This document shows, one piece after another, positions 59,567-64,000 of a stretch of DNA of 64,000 nucleotides. The stretch comes from Thalassovita sp. (GTDB lineage Bacteria; Pseudomonadota; Alphaproteobacteria; Rhodobacterales; Rhodobacteraceae), in NCBI GenBank assembly GCA_029212905.1, contig JARGPB010000017.1, forward strand, positions 1-64,000, given 5' to 3'. How positions within the stretch are numbered: position 1 is the first letter of the stretch; every line of letters begins with the position of its first letter. Made by a program: the position numbers and the translations under genes. The notes beneath the pieces were generated by a model. The model searched no databases and was not told the DNA's origin. It saw nothing but the letters and a program-made list of their open reading frames with translations.

Positions 59567-60433
59567 ATGACCACACATCGTATCGCCCGTCTCTCTGGTC
59601 ATCTGGTCTTGGGCATCCCGCTCTTGTGGATCGTGCTGTTCATGCTGATCCCCTATGCCGGGTTGCTGACCTACAGTTTTTGGATCAAGAAATATCCGCT
59701 GTTCGTTCCGGCATTTCAGTTCGGCAACTACCTGACTTTGATCCAGGATCCGCAATATCTGCATGTGCTGGGGCGCACGCTGAAGATCGCGGCGCTGACG
59801 TCTCTGGCGTCTTTGGTGATGGCCTATCCCTTTGCCTATTACCTTGTCTTCCGGCTGAAGAATACGACCTGGCGCACCATCCTGTTTCTGGGCGTCATCG
59901 CGCCGCTGTGGGTGTCTTATCTGCTGCGCGCCTATGTCTGGAAAACGATTCTGGGCACCGAGGGTATTCTGAATTCGTTCCTGATGAACATCGGCCTGAT
60001 CTCAGAGCCGCTTTCGTTCCTGCTCTATAGCCAATCGGCCATGGTGGTGACGCTGACCTATATCTTTATCCCGTTCATGGTGATGCCAATCTATGCCGCG
60101 TTGGAAAAGATCCCCCGCAACCTGACCGAGGCTTCGGCGGATCTGGGCATGGGCGCTTGGTCAACCTTTGCGCGGGTGACGCTCCCTTTGTCGCTGCCCG
60201 GCGTTGTGGCGGGGTTCACGATGACCTTCTGCCTAAGCTTCGGAGATTTCATTGCACCGTTCCTGGTTGGCGGGCCAGATGGCCAAATGGTGGCCAATGT
60301 CATCGCGTCGCAATTCGGTGCGGCTTTGAACTGGCCGCTTGGCTCGGCCTTGGCCGTGGTGATGCTGCTGATCGTTCTGACAATCATCTCGCTGGGCGAT
60401 TGGGTCGAACAAAAGGGCAAGGTGGAGGCCTGA
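59567..60433 (+). CDS. PotB-like ABC transporter permease
   Basis: 288 residues with six predicted helices. The first is LVLGIPLLWIVLFMLIPYAGLLTYSF. The EAA loop is EASADLGMGAWSTFARVTLP near 190-209, and SFGDFIAPFLVGG follows, as in PotB/PotH. It begins 3 bases after the ATPase gene, and the second permease gene starts one base after its stop. Confidence 0.92.
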   Translation: MTTHRIARLSGHLVLGIPLLWIVLFMLIPYAGLLTYSFWIKKYPLFVPAFQFGNYLTLIQDPQYLHVLGRTLKIAALTSLASLVMAYPFAYYLVFRLKNTTWRTILFLGVIAPLWVSYLLRAYVWKTILGTEGILNSFLMNIGLISEPLSFLLYSQSAMVVTLTYIFIPFMVMPIYAALEKIPRNLTEASADLGMGAWSTFARVTLPLSLPGVVAGFTMTFCLSFGDFIAPFLVGGPDGQMVANVIASQFGAALNWPLGSALAVVMLLIVLTIISLGDWVEQKGKVEA

Positions 60434-60434
60434 T

Positions 60435-61253
60435 ATGAGCAATTCAAAAAATGCCATGCGGATCAAACAGCTTGCGGCTGACAGCTCTTTTGTCACCTTT
60501 GTTTGTTTGTTGATGGCCTTTCTGTATATCCCTATCTGGGTGCTAATCATCTTTAGCTTCAACGACTCGCGTTCGTTGACCTGGCCGCTGACGGGGTTCA
60601 CGACCCATTGGTATCAGAAACTCGCTGCAAACGAGGCTTTGCTGGATGCGTTGGGCAACAGTCTGTATGTGGCGACGTTCTCGACCATTTTGACGTTGGC
60701 GGTGGGGATCCCTGCGGCGATTGCGCTGGATAAGTATAACTTTCCGGGCAAGACCATTTTCCGCAGGTTGCTGCTGTTGCCGATTGCGTTGCCGGGCATT
60801 GTGACCGGGATCTCGATGCTGAATACGTTCCGTCTGTTTGGATTTCAGCTGAGCCTTGAGACGGTCATTTTGGGCCACGCGACGGCACTGCTGGCGGTGG
60901 TCGTCACCCAGGTGTTTGCCCGTTTGCAGCGCGTCCCCAAATCCCTGGGCGAGGCATCCTCGGATCTGGGCGCGGGGCCGCTTCGGACGTTTTTCTGGAT
61001 CACGCTGCCCAACATCAAGACAGCGATCATCGGTGCCGGGATGCTTTCCTTTGTCCTGTCCTTTGATGAGATCCCGGTGACGTTCTTTCTGACAGGGCGC
61101 GACAACACTCTGCCGATGTACATTTACTCGACCATGCGCCGCGGCGTGACACCCGAGATCAACGCCATCGGGACGCTCATCGTTCTGCTCTCCCTTATCC
61201 TGATCATCGCGTCTGCTGCCGTCACACTACGTGATACGGCCAATCGTAAATAG
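60435..61253 (+). CDS. PotC-like ABC transporter permease
   Basis: 272 residues, six predicted helices. The first is FVCLLMAFLYIPIWVLIIFSFN. The EAA loop is EASSDLGAGPLRTFFWITLP near 174-193, and FVLSFDEIPVTFFLTG is the PotC/PotI signature. It pairs with the preceding permease in a PotABCD-type importer. Confidence 0.92.
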   Translation: MSNSKNAMRIKQLAADSSFVTFVCLLMAFLYIPIWVLIIFSFNDSRSLTWPLTGFTTHWYQKLAANEALLDALGNSLYVATFSTILTLAVGIPAAIALDKYNFPGKTIFRRLLLLPIALPGIVTGISMLNTFRLFGFQLSLETVILGHATALLAVVVTQVFARLQRVPKSLGEASSDLGAGPLRTFFWITLPNIKTAIIGAGMLSFVLSFDEIPVTFFLTGRDNTLPMYIYSTMRRGVTPEINAIGTLIVLLSLILIIASAAVTLRDTANRK

Positions 61254-61262
61254 GAATTTTCC

Positions 61263-62765
61263 ATGACAAAACAACACACTACCGAGGCCTGGAAAACCCA
61301 GGCCGCCGAACTGCAATTCGAAACGCGTCTGTTCATCGACGGCAAATTCGTCGATTCGCAAGACGGGGGGCGTTTCACCTCGCTTAACCCAGTGAACAAA
61401 GAGGTCATCGCAGAATACTCAGCCGCGACCGAGGCCGATATTGATCGGGCGGTTGCCGCCGGGCGCAAGGCGTTTCGTTCTGGGGTGTGGTCCCGCATGG
61501 CCCCGCGCGACAGAATGGTGGTCCTGCGCCGTTTCGCGGATTTGATCGAGGCACATGCCGAAGAATTCGCGCTACGCGACTCGATCGACATGGGTAAGCC
61601 TGTCATGGACATGATGAACATTGACGTCCCCTTGTCGGTGACGACTTTCCGGTTCTTTGCCGAGACAATCGACAAGATCGAGGGCGCGGTCACCAACACC
61701 GACCCCTGCTATCTGCACTATATCCTGCGTCAGCCTTTGGGGGTGGTCGGATTGATCGTGCCTTGGAATTATCCACTGATGATGGCCGCGTGGAAGCTTG
61801 CTCCGGCGCTGAGCACCGGCAACTCGGTGGTGTTGAAGCCTGCGGAACAATCGCCCTCGTCGGCGCTGTTGCTGGCCCGCCTGTTCTCTGAGGCCGGTGG
61901 CCCCGATGGTGTGCTGAACGTTGTGAACGGCTTTGGGGCGTCTTGCGGCAAACCGCTGGCGTTGCACATGGATGTCGACAAGATCGGCTTCACCGGCTCG
62001 GGCGAGGTTGGCAAGCTGATGATGGTCTATTCGGGACAATCGAACCTGAAGCGGGTCACGACGGAATGCGGCGGGAAATCTCCTCAGGTCATTCTTGAAG
62101 ATTGTGCAGACTTGCAACGCGCCGCCGAGGTGGCCGTGGCGGGGATTTACAGCAACATGGGCGAGGTCTGTTCGGCCGGATCGCGGCTATTGGTGCAAAG
62201 CTCGATCTATGACGAATTCCTTGAAAAATTCACCGAGGTCGCCCGCGCAACTACCCGGATCGGCGATCCGTTGGATGTCGAAACCACGGTCGGGCCGCTG
62301 GTCACGGACGAGCAGCAAAAACGCGTCCTGGGCTATGTCGACGCTGGCAAAAACGAAGGCGCAAACCTTGCCTTTGGCGGCAACGTGCCTGCGGGGTTTT
62401 CGGATGGGTACTATGTCGAGCCGACCCTGTTCACTGACGTCGATAATAAGATGCGCATCGCTCAGGAAGAGATTTTCGGCCCGGTCGCCTCGGCCATTCC
62501 GGTCGATGACGTGGACCATGCGCTGGCGCTGGCCAATGACAGCATTTTCGGACTGGCGGCCTCGATCTGGACCAGCGATCTGAACACCGCTCACCGTTTT
62601 GCCCGAGATATGGAGGCTGGCATGATCTGGGTGAACACCTACGAGGACGGCGACGCCACCACCCCCTGGGGCGGCTTCAAAGAGTCCGGTAATGGCCGGG
62701 ATAAATGCCTGGAGGCGCTGACTCAATACACGCAGACCAAATCGGTTCTGCTGAAATTGGCGTGA
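61263..62765 (+). CDS. aldehyde dehydrogenase (PuuC/betaine-aldehyde type)
   Basis: 500 residues. The catalytic cysteine is C303 in GEVCSAGSRLL; the general base E268 lies in TTECGGKSPQ. VPWNYPLMMAAWKLAPAL and GFTGSGEVGKLM bind NAD. It resembles PuuC, which oxidises gamma-glutamyl-aminobutyraldehyde, and other amino-aldehyde dehydrogenases. In this cluster it would oxidise the aldehyde released after P450 attack on the amine carbon. It starts 9 bases after the permease. Confidence 0.92.
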   Translation: MTKQHTTEAWKTQAAELQFETRLFIDGKFVDSQDGGRFTSLNPVNKEVIAEYSAATEADIDRAVAAGRKAFRSGVWSRMAPRDRMVVLRRFADLIEAHAEEFALRDSIDMGKPVMDMMNIDVPLSVTTFRFFAETIDKIEGAVTNTDPCYLHYILRQPLGVVGLIVPWNYPLMMAAWKLAPALSTGNSVVLKPAEQSPSSALLLARLFSEAGGPDGVLNVVNGFGASCGKPLALHMDVDKIGFTGSGEVGKLMMVYSGQSNLKRVTTECGGKSPQVILEDCADLQRAAEVAVAGIYSNMGEVCSAGSRLLVQSSIYDEFLEKFTEVARATTRIGDPLDVETTVGPLVTDEQQKRVLGYVDAGKNEGANLAFGGNVPAGFSDGYYVEPTLFTDVDNKMRIAQEEIFGPVASAIPVDDVDHALALANDSIFGLAASIWTSDLNTAHRFARDMEAGMIWVNTYEDGDATTPWGGFKESGNGRDKCLEALTQYTQTKSVLLKLA

Positions 62766-62769
62766 TTTC

Positions 62770-63438
62770 ATGCGGATTTGTATTCTTGAATTCGATCGTC
62801 CGCCGCCCGAGCATGTCGCGGTTCATGGCGACTATGGCGACATGTTCGAGGACTGGCTTGGCCCCGCGCTGCCCGAGGCCGAGTTTGCCCGCGTCCGCGT
62901 GGATCTGGGCGAGCCGCTGCCGCCATCGCAGGCGCATGATGCCTATCTGCTGACTGGGTGTCGGCATGGGGTCTATGATGACATCCCCTGGAAGCCGGCG
63001 TTGCAGCAGTTCCTCAGACAAGCCCGCGCGGCGGAAATCCCTCTGGCTGGGGTCTGTTTTGGGCATCAGATCATGGCGGCGACCTTTGGTGCCGAGGTCC
63101 GTAAACACGAGCAGGGTTGGGTTGTCGGCAAGGAAACCTATGGCGACAACGCGGCATTTGCCATCCATCAGGACCAGGTGATGACCTTGCCCGAAACAGC
63201 CCAATCCAGCATGGGCACCGCGCGCTGTGCGATTGGCCGGATCGACTATGCGTTTCCTGCGATTTCCGTTCAATATCACCCGGAATTCACACCGCATTAC
63301 TTCGAGACCTTTCTGCAATCCTGGCGCGGAAACCCTGTCCCGGAAACATTGGTCGACGCGGCAATAACTGAAACTCAAAACGAGCTGAACAGGGCCGAAA
63401 TCGCGCGTGAATTCGCGCGTGTGCTTGGCGCCTGCTGA
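62770..63438 (+). CDS. class-I glutamine-amidotransferase-like hydrolase 1
   Basis: 222 residues of the GATase1 family without a synthetase partner. The nucleophile is in AGVCFGHQIMA (near C98), with the His-Glu pair in QYHPEF near 177. The N-terminus has HGDYGDMFEDWL, as in stand-alone GATases beside amine genes. By analogy with PuuD it may hydrolyse a gamma-glutamyl amide and so release glutamate and product. A second member begins at 63809. Confidence 0.85.
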   Translation: MRICILEFDRPPPEHVAVHGDYGDMFEDWLGPALPEAEFARVRVDLGEPLPPSQAHDAYLLTGCRHGVYDDIPWKPALQQFLRQARAAEIPLAGVCFGHQIMAATFGAEVRKHEQGWVVGKETYGDNAAFAIHQDQVMTLPETAQSSMGTARCAIGRIDYAFPAISVQYHPEFTPHYFETFLQSWRGNPVPETLVDAAITETQNELNRAEIAREFARVLGAC

Positions 63439-63468
63439 TCCATTCAAAATACTCAAAGGAACGATTCA

Positions 63469-63780
63469 ATGGCGACTATTCGCGTGACAGACCGTGACGG
63501 TCAAGAACATCAGATCGAGGCGCAATCCGGTCACTCGGTGATGGAGGCTATTCGCGACGCGGGCCTGCCCATCGAGGCGCAATGCGGCGGCTGTGCCTCT
63601 TGTGCAACCTGCCACGTCTATGTCAGCGAAAGCTGGCTGTCGCGGCTGGCCCCGCAATCCGACACCGAGGTCGATATGCTGGAACTGACGATGGACGTGC
63701 AGGACAACTCCAGACTGTCGTGCCAGATCCCCTTTGCCGACGAGCTGGACGGTCTGGCTGTCGAACTGGCCCCAGAATGA
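63469..63780 (+). CDS. [2Fe-2S] ferredoxin (adrenodoxin/putidaredoxin type)
   Basis: 103 residues. Cluster ligands are in EAQCGGCASCATC, with the last cysteine in RLSCQIPF, the CX5CX2C...C pattern of P450 ferredoxins. HVYVSESWLSRL is the interaction helix. With the reductase at the other end of the cluster it completes a three-part class I P450 system: reductase, ferredoxin, P450. AAAGGAACG precedes the ATG. Confidence 0.93.
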   Translation: MATIRVTDRDGQEHQIEAQSGHSVMEAIRDAGLPIEAQCGGCASCATCHVYVSESWLSRLAPQSDTEVDMLELTMDVQDNSRLSCQIPFADELDGLAVELAPE

Positions 63781-63808
63781 CCGAAACAGCGCGGATGAGG
63801 AAACGATC

Positions 63809-64000
63809 ATGAAAATCGGCATTCTGCAAACTGGCGAGTCGCCCTTGGAATTACGGGACGCGCATGGCGACTATGATACGCTTTTCGAAACGTTGCTTGC
63901 CGGGCGCGGCTTCGACTTTCAGACGTTCAAGGTGCTGAATGGTGAATTTCCGGATGCAGTTTCCAGGGCTGATGGCTGGATCGTCACGGGGTCGAAATTC
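63809..64000 (+). CDS. class-I glutamine-amidotransferase-like hydrolase 2 (cut by window end)
   Basis: The first 64 residues, MKIGILQTGESPLELRDAHG and onward (DYDTLFETLLAGRGFDFQTF, DGWIVTGSKF), match the N-terminal Rossmann part of stand-alone GATase1 proteins and resemble the gene at 62770 in the HGDYDTLFE region. The catalytic residues lie beyond the window. Two such genes beside two GS-like ligases suggest two gamma-glutamyl intermediates, or enzymes with different specificities. Confidence 0.8.
   Translation, partial: MKIGILQTGESPLELRDAHGDYDTLFETLLAGRGFDFQTFKVLNGEFPDAVSRADGWIVTGSKF

Noticed and set aside
46119..64000. A second tRNA-Tyr 3' end as right attachment site
   Set aside because: I scanned for the T-arm and acceptor sequence and saw only short partial matches such as GGTCGCCC near 62240, which lie inside genes and lack the T arm.
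1..64000. CRISPR arrays
   Set aside because: No regularly spaced direct repeats of 25-40 bases and no cas genes were seen.

Overview
The window looks like chromosome of a marine alphaproteobacterium of the Rhodobacteraceae/Roseobacter type. The signs are high GC, dense operons with many 4-base ATGA overlaps, a nasT-nasS-nrtABC assimilation block, TRAP transport, short PutA paired with an Lrp-type activator, and the interrupted hisB-hisH-hisA-hisF-hisE order. Species cannot be fixed from the sequence alone.

Layout. 1-950: debris of two IS3-type insertion sequences ending in a decayed carboxymuconolactone decarboxylase-like gene. 946-5162: 3-hydroxybenzoate/gentisate catabolism (hydroxylase, gentisate dioxygenase, fumarylpyruvate hydrolase, thioesterase) with a divergent MarR regulator whose palindrome sits inside the promoter. 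5260-8738: nadA-nadB-nadC. 8871-20309: nitrate assimilation. NasT/NasS are followed by an antitermination leader, the NrtABC importer with two fused ATPases, a haemoglobin, a flavoprotein, nitrate reductase NasA and the siroheme enzyme CobA. No nitrite reductase is present. 20384-23604: selenophosphate synthase fused to an NADH-dehydrogenase-like domain, convergent with tRNA selenouridine synthase. 23824-29038: iron/haem uptake operon (small ORF, HemP, imelysin, di-haem DUF1111 protein, second imelysin, DUF1513). 29069-32230: TRAP transporter. 32405-36916: putA, its Lrp-type regulator and a lone Lrp ligand domain. 36973-44901: a lipoprotein hydrolase, his genes, two DUF2147 paralogues and small genes. 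45137-46135: rlmB and tRNA-Tyr.

At 46135 an integrative element abuts the 3' end of tRNA-Tyr. It carries a large serine recombinase, ParB-like protein, ArdA antirestriction protein and small genes, separated by strongly structured noncoding DNA. Its far end was not found. From 51347 to the window end lies a coherent catabolic cluster: ferredoxin reductase, AsnC regulator, cytochrome P450, two glutamine-synthetase-like ligases, a polyamine-type ABC importer, aldehyde dehydrogenase, two class-I glutamine-amidotransferase-like hydrolases and a [2Fe-2S] ferredoxin. This resembles the gamma-glutamylation (Puu/Ipu) route for amines, with a P450 system in place of the amine oxidase. It is the best candidate here for an undescribed pathway. 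A potential H-type RNA pseudoknot lies just before its transporter genes.

All product calls rest on reading motifs and family resemblance by eye; no database search was run. RNA structures are complementary segments found by inspection and were not folded or compared with homologues.
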